A stretch of DNA of 64,000 nt, from NCBI RefSeq assembly GCF_014712675.1, contig NZ_JACXSI010000070.1:45911-109910 (forward strand), written 5' to 3'. The notes below the pieces were generated by a model, which worked only from the letters and a program-made list of their open reading frames with translations, was not told the origin of the DNA and searched no databases. Both the position numbers and the translations under genes were made by a program. Within the stretch, counting starts at the first letter, position 1. Each line of letters starts with the position of its first letter. Positions 18,760 to 26,417 of this stretch are shown here, piece by piece. The stretch comes from Peribacillus faecalis (GTDB taxonomy: Bacteria > Bacillota > Bacilli > Bacillales > DSM-1321).

Positions 18760-18939
18760 TGTCCTATAAACAATCATCGCAGAAAAACAATAAATTTGTT
18801 CATCCTCATCTTCTCCGATTGCTGCTACATCATATTTAATATCAAGAAGCTGATCCTCTGCAATGTCTTTCAAGAAAGCGTTCATCTCTTTTTCTAAATC
18901 TTTCTCATGCTCATAATCAAAGACCTTCACTTTAACCAT
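18754..18939 (-). CDS. cse60: Sporulation protein Cse60
   Basis: A 61-residue acidic protein (MVKVKVFDYEHEKDLEKEMN...) of the Cse60 family. In B. subtilis cse60 (yteV) is a mother-cell gene under sigma-E, and its molecular role is not established. The ATG at 18939 follows GGGAGAGG. Its neighbours ytfP and ytwF/leuS fit the B. subtilis order. I cannot verify a sigma-E promoter by eye. Its presence supports an endospore-forming host. Confidence 0.82.
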   Translation of the reverse strand: MVKVKVFDYEHEKDLEKEMNAFLKDIAEDQLLDIKYDVAAIGEDEDEQIYCFSAMIVYRTK

Positions 18940-19437
18940 TTCAACCTCTCCCTTTTAAGCCTTTTCTTTCATTTTGACCAAAAAGACAGAAAAGTATAAC
19001 ATACAAAGAGGCTGAACGGGCTGCTTCTTTATGAACGAAGATAGCTGTCTAACCTTACACCTGACATACATGGTCTTAAGCTACCCCACCCAAGAAACCA
19101 AAACTCTAGCTGCAGCGGCCAGCCAGTTTTCATCTGCAATTAGACTTCCTTGAGTATCTTGTCAAATTCATGACTGACAAGTGATGAATTTGACAGCTCG
19201 AGGTCATAAGCCAAATCACTCCGGAAATTTGTCAATTTCCTACATGATTCGTCTTATGCTGGTCGGAGGCTCTCAGGACGAGAGTCACAGCGACGAAGAT
19301 ATGCGGACGTAGCGTTCTTAGTCACTGTTCTTTACTTGCGGGCCGCTTCCGCTTTTCGGTTCCCGCATGGCTCCTTTTTCAACGAGGCGAATCTAAGTAG
19401 CTTAATCATGTCGAAAAAGGACCGGTGACGTTTTTTC
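18940..19437. other. Gene-free stretch between cse60 and ytwF
   Basis: Filled almost completely by repeat copy 4 (19030-19440). The ~90 bases next to cse60 should contain its promoter. A weak hairpin (AAAGAAGCAG/CAGCCTCTTT on the minus strand, 19008-19035) may terminate the ytwF-repeat transcript. Confidence 0.5.
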
Positions 19438-19440
19438 TTA
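19030..19440 (-). repeat. Interspersed hairpin repeat, copy 4 (long composite form)
   Basis: Minus strand, overlapping the last bases of the ytwF stop region. Parts in order: head (AAAAAACGTCACCGGTCC); long stem (CCTTTTTCGAC...GTTGAAAAAGG, where the loop-proximal pairs differ from other copies on both sides); CCATGCGGGAACCGAAAAGC; a C-type cassette (19268-19328); the CATAAG/CTTATG cassette; a unique insertion with a perfect 12-base inverted repeat (19160-19195); GGCCGCTGCAGCTAGA; only the 3' half of the core hairpin; and the tail. Confidence 0.83.
19160..19195. repeat. Perfect 12-base inverted repeat inside repeat copy 4
   Basis: TGTCAAATTCAT (19160-19171) and ATGAATTTGACA (19184-19195), with a 12-base loop. 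No other copy in the window has it. Confidence 0.8.
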
Positions 19441-19743
19441 TTCCACTTCACCGCTCCAGCTGTACATGCCGCCCTCCATATTGACAGCCTGAATGCCGTT
19501 TGCGATTAAATAATGACAAACATTTTCGCTTCTGACCCCGCCTGCACAAATGATGTAATATGTCTGCTCCGAATCGAATACATCTAATTTCTCCGGAATT
19601 GTGTTCATCGGAATATGAATGGCATTCGGAATCATCCCGTTCGCTACTTCAAAATCCTCTCTAACATCAATGATATTCAACACTTCTTCAGCTTCCACCT
19701 TTGCTTGAAGCTCCCCGGCTGTAATCGTTTTAATTTCACTCAT
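19438..19743 (-). CDS. ytwF: Rhodanese-domain protein YtwF
   Basis: A 101-residue single rhodanese domain. The catalytic cysteine loop reads CAGGVRS (residues ~65-71), and IIDVREDFEVANGMIPNAIH (residues ~24-43) is the usual early motif. Such proteins carry sulfane sulfur as a cysteine persulfide in the cytoplasm. The ATG at 19743 follows AGGAGGAAGATGGG. Synteny with leuS matches B. subtilis ytwF. Repeat copy 4 follows directly in the same orientation. Confidence 0.86.
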   Translation of the reverse strand: MSEIKTITAGELQAKVEAEEVLNIIDVREDFEVANGMIPNAIHIPMNTIPEKLDVFDSEQTYYIICAGGVRSENVCHYLIANGIQAVNMEGGMYSWSGEVE

Positions 19744-19984
19744 CCCATCTTCCTCCTGTATCGTTCATTAAACTGCTTTCATTGTAATCGTTGTAAAGGC
19801 GAAATTCACGTTACTTGCTTGATTTACTCTGTTGGCAAGGAGTTTTCATTGATTAAGCCACTTTTACTTGCAAGTTTACCAGTCGAAGCTCCTTCTCATG
19901 GTTAAATTCTGCACCAAACCAGGAACCGGCTCTTCGTTCACAAGGTTCCTCCTCAGAGAATAAACAGGTTTCTATCGTAATTCT

Positions 19985-20130
19985 TCCAGTTTTACAGTTT
20001 ATTCTTCTACTTTTATAAACAATTCATCTGCTTCTCTCAACATTTCACCCCAATTCGCAAACAATTCATCCACTTTTTAAATTAATTCTTCCCAATTTGT
20101 GAATAATTCGTCCGACCCGCTGGAGCCAGT
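19985..20130 (-). pseudogene. Remnant of a repetitive small protein (DELF-x-NW repeats)
   Basis: On the minus strand one frame reads SDELFTNWEELI, stop, KVDELFANWGEMLREADELFIKVEE, stop. Three copies of a ~14-residue DELF(x)NW(x)E unit are seen at the DNA level too (GACGAATTATTC, GATGAATTGTTT, GATGAATTGTTT). The in-frame TAA and the lack of a start with a ribosome site suggest a decayed gene or a fragment. I do not recognise the parent family with confidence. Confidence 0.4.
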
Positions 20131-20137
20131 CCAGTAA

Positions 20138-20162
20138 CTGTTTAGAAAGTCTTTCTAAACAG
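20138..20162. promoter_or_regulatory. Perfect palindrome CTGTTTAGAAAG-T-CTTTCTAAACAG
   Basis: Two 12-base arms around a single T. It has no T-run of its own, so it is less like a terminator and could be a dimeric regulator site or a remnant of a mobile-element end. No gene start lies close to it. Confidence 0.45.
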
Positions 20163-20165
20163 CAT

Positions 20166-20207
20166 AAAAAATCCCGGAAAAACCATCAGGTTCATTCCGG
20201 GATTTTG
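20166..20207. terminator. Intrinsic terminator of leuS transcript
   Basis: AAAATCCCGGAA pairs perfectly with TTCCGGGATTTT; works in either direction. Repeat copy 5 lies between it and the leuS stop. Confidence 0.85.
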
Positions 20208-20221
20208 TTTAAAGATAAATA

Positions 20222-20353
20222 TATATTTTGGAACGGAGTTGAGTGTCCAATCTTACACCTGCCATGCTTGGTCCTCCCGCATGGCTCCTTTTTCATTGAA
20301 ATGAATTAGTGAGGCAAATTCATAAATGAAAAAGGGCCGGTGACGGTATTTCT
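20222..20353 (-). repeat. Interspersed hairpin repeat, copy 5 (minimal form)
   Basis: Minus strand, three bases past the leuS stop. It contains only the head (GAAATACCGTCACCGGCCC), the long stem (CCTTTTTCATT...AATGAAAAAGGAGCC), a bare CCATGCGGGAGGACCAAGCATGG stem with no core hairpin, and the tail AGGTGTAAGATTGGACA. At ~130 bases it is the smallest full-ended copy and defines the indispensable parts. Confidence 0.85.
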
Positions 20354-20356
20354 TAA

Positions 20357-22771
20357 TTAATTCGCAACTATATTAACTAATTTACCAGGAACAGCAATTA
20401 CTTTGCGTACTGTTTTTCCGTCGATTTGCTCTTTAATGGAGTCTTCACCCATTGCAATCTCTTCTAATTTCTCGCGAGTTGCATCAGCTGGTACCATTAA
20501 TTTCGCTTTCACTTTACCGTTGATTTGAACAACGATTTCTACTTCATCGTCGACTAATTTTGCTTCATCATATGCAGGCCATGCAGCATATGCAATTGAA
20601 TCTTCGTTGCCTAGCTTGCTCCAAAGTTCTTCAGCGATGTGCGGAACGATTGGAGAAATTAATTTCACGAAGCCTTCAACGTATTGTTTAGGCAATACTT
20701 CCGCTTTGTATGCTTCATTGATGAACACCATCAGTTGTGAAATCGCAGTGTTAAAGCGAAGGCCTTCAAAGTCTTCCGTTACTTTCTTCACTGTTTGGTG
20801 GTATACTTTTTCAAGTTTTCCTGTATCATCAGTGTCGACAACTTTAGATGAAATGTTGCCATTCTCATCAACAAGTAGACGCCAGATTCGGTCTAAGAAG
20901 CGACGAGAACCGTCAAGACCATTTGTAGACCAAGCGATTGATGCATCTAATGGACCCATGAACATTTCGTAAAGACGAAGTGTATCTCCACCGTGGCTAG
21001 CTACGATATCGTCAGGGTTTACAACATTGCCTTTAGATTTACTCATTTTTTCGTTGTTTTCACCAAGAATCATCCCTTGGTTGAACAGTTTTTGGAATGG
21101 CTCTTTCGTTGGAACCACACCGATATCATATAAGAATTTATGCCAGAAACGAGCGTACAGTAAGTGAAGAACCGCATGCTCAGCTCCGCCGATATAAATA
21201 TCAACAGGCAGCCATTGTTTTAATTTTTCAGGGTCTGCTAAAGCTTCTGTGTTATGTGGATCGATGTAACGTAAGAAGTACCAGCAGCTTCCTGCCCACT
21301 GAGGCATTGTGTTTGTTTCACGACGACCTTTGCGTCCATTTTCATCAACAACATTTACCCATTCTTCAATGTTAGCAAGCGGTGATTCGCCAGTGCCTGA
21401 AGGGCGGATGTTTGTTGTTTTCGGTAATGTTAATGGAAGCTCTTCAACCGGAACTGTTGTGCTTGTGCCATCTTCCCAGTGAATAACCGGAATTGGCTCG
21501 CCCCAATAACGTTGACGGCTGAATAACCAGTCGCGAAGGCGATATGTTACTTTTTTCGTTCCAATCTCTTTCTCTTCTAACCAAGCAATCATTTTAGAAA
21601 TCGCTTCTTCTTTATTTAAGCCGTCTAAGAAGCCGGAGTTAACATGAAGACCGTCGCCAGTGTACGCTTCTTCCTGAACATTTCCTCCTGCAACAACTTC
21701 AATGATAGGCAGATCAAATGTTTTTGCGAATTCATGATCACGCTCGTCATGAGCAGGTACCGCCATAATTGCACCGGAACCATAACTCATTAATACATAA
21801 TCAGCGATCCAGATTGGCATTTTTGCACCGTTAACCGGATTGATCGCATAAGCCCCTGTGAATACGCCTGTTTTTTCTTTTGCTAAATCTGTTCTTTCAA
21901 GGTCAGATTTGCTGTTTACTTTTTGAATGTATGCTTCAACGGCTTCTCTTTGTTCTGCTGTCGTAATTTTTTCTACTAAACCGTGTTCCGGCGCTAATAC
22001 TGCATATGTCGCACCGAATAATGTATCCGGACGAGTCGTGAATACTTCAAAGCTCTCATCATGTCCGTCAATCGCAAATTTCACTTCCGCCCCTTCAGAA
22101 CGTCCAATCCAGTTGCGTTGCATTTCTTTTAAGCTTTCAGGCCAATCAAGCTCATCTAAATCTTCGATTAAGCGATCTGCATAAGCAGTGATGCGCAGTA
22201 CCCATTGTCTCATAGGACGTCTTTCTACCGGATGTCCGCCGCGCTCACTCACGCCATCAACAACTTCTTCATTTGCTAAAACTGTTCCTAAAGCAGGACA
22301 CCAGTTAACAGCCACTTCATCCACATATGCTAAACCTTTTTCGTATAGCTTTGTGAAAATCCATTGTGTCCATTTATAGTAATTCGGATCTGTTGTGTTC
22401 ACTTCGCGGTCCCAATCGTAAGAGAAACCGATCGATTTCATTTGACGACGGAAAGTATCAATATTTTTCGCTGTAAATTCCGCTGGATCATTGCCTGTAT
22501 CTAAAGCATATTGCTCAGCTGGCAGACCGAATGCATCCCATCCCATTGGATGAAGAACATTGTAGCCTTGCATACGTTTCATACGAGCTAAAATATCCGT
22601 TGCTGTATATCCTTCCGGATGCCCTACATGAAGACCCGCTCCTGATGGGTAAGGAAACATGTCTAATGCGTAGAATTTGCGTTTCCCTTCCTCTTCACGC
22701 GTTTTAAAAGTTTTATTTTCTTCCCAGTACTTCTGCCATTTTTTCTCGATTTCCTGATGATTAAAGCTCAT
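20357..22771 (-). CDS. leuS: Leucyl-tRNA synthetase
   Basis: An 804-residue class I aminoacyl-tRNA synthetase. The HIGH-type motif is HVGH in [20 protein letters not shown] (residues ~40-59), and KMSKS is present in [10 protein letters not shown] (residue ~578). The CP1 editing domain (residues ~220-400) includes [12 protein letters not shown] and the [15 protein letters not shown] loop. Full length with the C-terminal tRNA-binding part. The ATG at 22771 follows TTAGGAGGAAATTAG. Expression is governed by the T-box leader directly upstream. Confidence 0.97.
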   Translation of the reverse strand: MSFNHQEIEKKWQKYWEENKTFKTREEEGKRKFYALDMFPYPSGAGLHVGHPEGYTATDILARMKRMQGYNVLHPMGWDAFGLPAEQYALDTGNDPAEFTAKNIDTFRRQMKSIGFSYDWDREVNTTDPNYYKWTQWIFTKLYEKGLAYVDEVAVNWCPALGTVLANEEVVDGVSERGGHPVERRPMRQWVLRITAYADRLIEDLDELDWPESLKEMQRNWIGRSEGAEVKFAIDGHDESFEVFTTRPDTLFGATYAVLAPEHGLVEKITTAEQREAVEAYIQKVNSKSDLERTDLAKEKTGVFTGAYAINPVNGAKMPIWIADYVLMSYGSGAIMAVPAHDERDHEFAKTFDLPIIEVVAGGNVQEEAYTGDGLHVNSGFLDGLNKEEAISKMIAWLEEKEIGTKKVTYRLRDWLFSRQRYWGEPIPVIHWEDGTSTTVPVEELPLTLPKTTNIRPSGTGESPLANIEEWVNVVDENGRKGRRETNTMPQWAGSCWYFLRYIDPHNTEALADPEKLKQWLPVDIYIGGAEHAVLHLLYARFWHKFLYDIGVVPTKEPFQKLFNQGMILGENNEKMSKSKGNVVNPDDIVASHGGDTLRLYEMFMGPLDASIAWSTNGLDGSRRFLDRIWRLLVDENGNISSKVVDTDDTGKLEKVYHQTVKKVTEDFEGLRFNTAISQLMVFINEAYKAEVLPKQYVEGFVKLISPIVPHIAEELWSKLGNEDSIAYAAWPAYDEAKLVDDEVEIVVQINGKVKAKLMVPADATREKLEEIAMGEDSIKEQIDGKTVRKVIAVPGKLVNIVAN

Positions 22772-22825
22772 CTAATTTCCTCCTAAATACAAACTAACTG
22801 CACGATACTTTGTTTTTTTATATAC

Positions 22826-23070
22826 AAAAAAGCCCCTCATCCCTAAAAAGGGACGAGAGGATTATTGATTATATCTTCCCGCGGTACCACCCTAGTTGAC
22901 GCTTTTAAAAAACGTCCCGCTCAAACATTTGTAACGTAAATGATACGGCAAGCACTACTATAATTCACACTTGCAGCTCCAAGGCGAGTTCACATAATTC
23001 CTGCACTGACTTGCACCGACCGTCAGCTCTCTGAAGCATTCCTTCATGCTACTAATCCTTTTCAACGCTA
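22826..23070 (-). ncRNA. T-box leader of leuS
   Basis: On the minus strand the T-box core GGGTGGTACCGCGGG (22878-22892) is followed by terminator stem CCTCTCGTCCC/GGGATGAGGGG plus TTTTTT (22826-22861). Upstream, GGTGCAAGTCAGTGCAGG and a GAACTC segment fit Stem I; CTC is the candidate leucine specifier codon. Uncharged tRNA-Leu would bind the specifier and T-box and favour antitermination, raising LeuS when leucine charging falls. The 5' boundary is approximate. Confidence 0.9.
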
Positions 23071-23101
23071 TTATTTTTCAATTAAAAAGATGTTAACTGT
23101 T

Positions 23102-23130
23102 ATTTTAGTAAATTTTAGAGAAAATTGCAA
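23102..23130 (-). promoter_or_regulatory. Sigma-A-type promoter of the leuS T-box transcript
   Basis: Minus strand TTGCAA (23130-23125), a 17-base spacer, TAAAAT (23107-23102); the start would fall ~25 bases before the T-box Stem I. Confidence 0.6.
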
Positions 23131-23175
23131 GTAGCCTTAGTATAACTCTATTTACAGTAAATTATTCAGTTAGAG

Positions 23176-24363
23176 TTATTCTGCCACTGCTACTTTTTCC
23201 GTTCTGGTTCTGGACAGCAATTTATCATAAAGAAGTGTCGTTCCAATCGCTACAACAAACAAAATCATTAATACGAAAAACATCATCTGCATACCATAAA
23301 AATCTACAAGCAACCCGCCCAATAAAGGTCCAATCATTCGTCCTGCTGTCGCTGTGCTGTTGACGATGCCCTGGTAAAAGCCTTCTTTCCCTTTCGGAGA
23401 CAGCTCGCTGGCAATCGTCGGCACCGCAGGCCATACAAGCATTTCACCGATAGTCAATATCAACATTGCCGTTAAAAAACCGGAAAAATTCGTCGCAAAA
23501 GCTGCAATAGCAAAGGAGCCCATGAAAATAATCATCCCGACAATCATTTGCAGCTTCACTTTCTTCATGAATATGCTGATCAGTTTATTGACAAAAGGTT
23601 GCCCTAATACAATAAGTGCCCCGTTGATTGTCCATAGTAAGCTATATTGTCTTAGCGTCACGCCAATCTCCTGTGTATATGCGGAAATTGTTGCCGTCCA
23701 TTGTACATACCCGACCCAACATAATAAATAACCTGTACATAGCACCAGCAAAGCATAAAGCATTCTATTGCTTTTCACCGGCTGTTGCAGAATGGCGCTC
23801 GCATTTACTTGAGGGTCGCTTTCAATATTTTTATAAGTCAATAACACTAACAAAAGAAAGATTACATACATAATCATATTGGCAGCAAATATATAATCAA
23901 AAGAGAAAGAAGCGATCAAGCCACCTAATGCAGAACCTACTGCTACACCCAGATTTTGCGCAACATAGACCGCATTAAAAGCTTTTCTTCCACCTTCTTT
24001 CCATACCGAACCTGCCATCGCATACATTGCCGGAAAAATCAAACCTGATCCGAATCCGATAATGATCATCCAAACCACATATTGCGGCCAGCCATGATTG
24101 ATTGTCAGCCCGATCAATGCCGATAAAGTAATGACTGCACCAACGACAATGGAGCGATAACCGCCAATTTTATCAAATAAAAAACCACCTATTAAGTTTC
24201 CGATTACCGTCGCAAAGGCATTAACCATCAGCACTAAACCGGCAATCGATAACGATTTTCCAAGGTGATCGTGTAAATATATTGTATTTAAGGGCCATAA
24301 AAAAGAAGAGCCCGTCACATTAATGACCATTCCGATCACAATGAACCAAAGATTTCTTGGCAT
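23176..24363 (-). CDS. yttB: MFS transporter YttB
   Basis: A 395-residue major facilitator with about 12 membrane segments. The loop 2-3 motif of MFS proteins is visible as GGFLFDKIGGYRS (residues ~59-71). Segment 5 and the central loop (residues ~180-200) divide two six-helix halves. B. subtilis yttB sits near leuS, which supports the symbol. The substrate is unknown; this subfamily is often annotated as a drug or sugar efflux protein. The ATG at 24363 follows GGATGGTGAA. Confidence 0.8.
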   Translation of the reverse strand: MPRNLWFIVIGMVINVTGSSFLWPLNTIYLHDHLGKSLSIAGLVLMVNAFATVIGNLIGGFLFDKIGGYRSIVVGAVITLSALIGLTINHGWPQYVVWMIIIGFGSGLIFPAMYAMAGSVWKEGGRKAFNAVYVAQNLGVAVGSALGGLIASFSFDYIFAANMIMYVIFLLLVLLTYKNIESDPQVNASAILQQPVKSNRMLYALLVLCTGYLLCWVGYVQWTATISAYTQEIGVTLRQYSLLWTINGALIVLGQPFVNKLISIFMKKVKLQMIVGMIIFMGSFAIAAFATNFSGFLTAMLILTIGEMLVWPAVPTIASELSPKGKEGFYQGIVNSTATAGRMIGPLLGGLLVDFYGMQMMFFVLMILFVVAIGTTLLYDKLLSRTRTEKVAVAE

Positions 24364-24518
24364 TTCACCATCCGCTCCCTGCTTCTATTTCGTATAACAA
24401 AATAATTTTAGTGACCTTCACTAAATTCTGCAACGAATAGTGCTTGGGATTGGTTAAGTTGTAATTTTGAGAATTTTTAGAGATACGTACTATCTGCTGA
24501 GCTATCTTCAAAGCCACA

Positions 24519-24558
24519 TAAAAACGGAGTGACAGCCTAGTACTATCACTCCGTTTTA
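24519..24558. terminator. Bidirectional terminator after the AIM24-family gene
   Basis: AAAACGGAGTGA and TCACTCCGTTTT form a perfect 12-pair stem. It lies between the AIM24 gene stop and the yttB start. Confidence 0.82.
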
Positions 24559-24594
24559 TAGTAAATCTATATGAATAAGACTTATCTTTTCGCC

Positions 24595-25398
24595 TTAATT
24601 TGAACGGTCCCCACCTAAAATATCAAATAATCCATTTAATGCGCTGCCTTCATCTTTTCTTCCACCATTTGAAGGCGCAGCAGCAAATACACGGCTTGCC
24701 AAGCGACTGAATGGAAGTGACTGAATCCAGACTGTACCCGGACCTCTTAAAGTCGCAAAAAATAATCCTTCACCACCGAATAATGCTGTCTTCACACCTT
24801 TAACCATCTCGATGTCATAATCAACAGATTTAGTAAAAGCTACTAAGCAACCTGTATCAACCCGAAGCGTTTCACCAAGAGCCAAATCTTTACGAACGAT
24901 CGTCCCGCCGGCATGTATGAAAGCTAAACCGTCTCCTTCAAGTTTTTGCATAATAAATCCTTCGCCTCCAAAGAAACCGGCGCCAATTCGTCTTTGGAAT
25001 TCAACCCCGATGCTTACACCTTTAGCTGCCGCTAAAAAAGCGTCCTTTTGACAGATGATTTTGCCGTCATGTTCGCTTAAATCCATCGGAATGATTTTCC
25101 CCGGGTATGGAGAAGCGAATGAAACGCATTTCTTCCCTGTGCCGCTATTTGTGAAAGCTGTCATAAATAAACTTTCTCCAGTAATAACACGTTTTCCGGC
25201 TGAGAATAATTTCCCCATTAATCCTCCGCCTGAAGATTGATGAGAACCGTCACCAAAGATTGTCTCCATCTTGATACCGTCTTCCATCATCATTAAACTT
25301 CCTGCTTCAGCTACAACTGTCTCATTTGGATCCAATTCCACTTCCACAAACTGCATGTCGTCCCCGTGTAGTCTGTAATCAATCTCATGATTATTCAT
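24595..25398 (-). CDS. AIM24 / TIGR00266 family protein
   Basis: A 267-residue beta-rich protein of the AIM24 (TIGR00266, DUF124) family. Signatures include [20 protein letters not shown] near the start, [13 protein letters not shown] and the C-terminal [16 protein letters not shown]. The family adopts a jelly-roll-like fold and has no settled bacterial function. In-frame codons run up to 25446, but GAGGAGGAAAT places the start at the ATG at 25398 ([10 protein letters not shown]). The C-terminus after ~residue 240 is a Gly/Asp-rich tail. It follows ytzC on the same strand, separated by repeat copy 6 and a terminator. Confidence 0.84.
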   Translation of the reverse strand: MNNHEIDYRLHGDDMQFVEVELDPNETVVAEAGSLMMMEDGIKMETIFGDGSHQSSGGGLMGKLFSAGKRVITGESLFMTAFTNSGTGKKCVSFASPYPGKIIPMDLSEHDGKIICQKDAFLAAAKGVSIGVEFQRRIGAGFFGGEGFIMQKLEGDGLAFIHAGGTIVRKDLALGETLRVDTGCLVAFTKSVDYDIEMVKGVKTALFGGEGLFFATLRGPGTVWIQSLPFSRLASRVFAAAPSNGGRKDEGSALNGLFDILGGDRSN

Positions 25399-25465
25399 TT
25401 CTATTTCCTCCTCGAATCTTGCTACCTTGATTATACGCCCAATCAACGATACGGTTTCAAATAAT

Positions 25466-25502
25466 TTAAAAAAGCTTGTAATCTTTTTCAGACTACAAGC
25501 TG
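25466..25502 (-). terminator. Intrinsic terminator of the ytzC-repeat transcript
   Basis: Minus strand AGCTTGTA/TACAAGCT stem followed by TTTTTTA. Repeat copy 6 lies between it and the ytzC stop. Confidence 0.75.
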
Positions 25503-25504
25503 AC

Positions 25505-25757
25505 AGAATCCACAGGACGTGACGATCTTAGCCGATGTTTCTTTAAACGTGATTTTCATGTCTAACCTTCACCTGACATGCTGGGTCCTAAGCCATTCCC
25601 TCTATGAATCCAAAACCGGGATTCATGACGGGCTTGTCTTAGTCCTGCCGCATGTCTCTTCTTTGATTCGCGATTTTCCAGACCTTATCTCGCATCATTA
25701 TATCTGCTAATTAATTCTTCATTACATTAAGCAAAGAAGGACCGGTTCCGGTTTTTC
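25505..25757 (-). repeat. Interspersed hairpin repeat, copy 6 (short form with displaced cassette)
   Basis: Minus strand, starting just after the ytzC stop with AAAAACCGGAACCGGTCC. The long stem is rewritten as CCTTCTTTG/CAAAGAAG. The core hairpin reads ATGAATCC/GGATTCAT instead of AAGAAACC/GGTTTCTT, so both arms changed together. The tail (GGTGAAGGTTAGACA) ends near 25556. A partial D-type cassette (ATCGGCTAAGATCGTCACGT) then lies outside the tail, next to the terminator. Confidence 0.82.
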
Positions 25758-25759
25758 TT

Positions 25760-26023
25760 TTAATGTCTCAGTAAAATCATATTGTGCTGCATTTGTTCGA
25801 TTTGCATTCTCATTCTCACCAACTGTTGGCGCTGCTGTTCATTGGCGCTTCGGGACATCATTTCTAATTCATTGTAAGCTGTCTCCAGCAATTGCTGGCT
25901 TTGTGTATATAAATCATCATTATAATGCTCCTGTTTAGACGCTTCCTCATATTGATGCTGAGCAAAACCTAACGCTTCCTCACAGTTTTGTAAACATGCA
26001 TCAATCGATTGTCTAGTTGCCAT
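25760..26023 (-). CDS. ytzC: DUF2524 family protein YtzC
   Basis: An 87-residue, almost fully helical, Gln/Glu-rich protein (MATRQSIDACLQNCEEALGF...), probably a small helical hairpin or coiled coil. It matches YtzC/DUF2524, a small Bacillus family of unknown function. The frame is open to 26041, but GGGAGGT is spaced for the ATG at 26023. It is adjacent to ytqAB as in B. subtilis. Confidence 0.82.
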   Translation of the reverse strand: MATRQSIDACLQNCEEALGFAQHQYEEASKQEHYNDDLYTQSQQLLETAYNELEMMSRSANEQQRQQLVRMRMQIEQMQHNMILLRH

Positions 26024-26417
26024 TTTACATGTACCTCCCATAATAAAATAATATTGTTCATCTTATTGTGTGAGATTTATGTGCCTTCTATTTAAATAAA
26101 GTAGCCATTACTAAGTGGGAGTTTTTTCTTTATACCAACGAACATTAGTTGTCTAGCTACATCGACCAGCCCCTCGAGGTCATAAGCCATCTCTCCTCCA
26201 GAAATCAAAAACGGATTTCCTACAGAGAGCTGTCTTATGCTGGTCGGAGGCTCTCAGGATGAGAGTCACAGTGACGTTGCTACAGGACGTAGCGCCCTTA
26301 GTCACTGTTCCTTACTTGCGGGTCGATTCCGCATTTGGTACAGCCTTCAATGGATAACGTCGGGCATTCATGTTACAATATTTTTCATGCACAATTTTAA
26401 CTAAGGAGGTTTCTGAT
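26024..26417. other. Gene-free divergent stretch between ytzC and ytqA
   Basis: Must hold promoters for both genes, but 26128-26345 is occupied by repeat copy 7, which lacks head and tail. The remaining segments (26024-26127 and 26346-26417) are AT-rich. Confidence 0.5.
26128..26345 (-). repeat. Interspersed hairpin repeat, copy 7 (cassettes only)
   Basis: Minus strand, without head, long stem or tail. It starts at CCAAATGCGGAATCGACCCG and carries a C-type cassette (26250-26307, outer stem CAGTGAC/GTCACTG) and the large CATAAG/CTTATG cassette, whose inner stem is GCTCTCT/GGAGAGA rather than AATCAC/GTGATT. It ends GGTCGATGTAGCTAGACAAC. It lies in a divergent promoter region, unlike most copies. 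Confidence 0.8.

Larger units (their letters stand above)
19744..20356. other. Gene-free stretch between ytwF and leuS
   Basis: Contains, from left to right: the ytwF promoter region; a GGAACC/GGTTCC hairpin near 19920-19946; a degenerate coding-like repeat tract on the minus strand (19985-20130); a perfect 25-base palindrome (20138-20162); a strong terminator (20166-20207); and repeat copy 5 (20222-20353) adjoining leuS. Confidence 0.6.
22772..23175. other. Gene-free stretch upstream of leuS
   Basis: Holds the leuS T-box leader and its promoter, described separately. About 45 bases at the right-hand end separate it from the stop of yttB, without a clear terminator. Confidence 0.7.
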
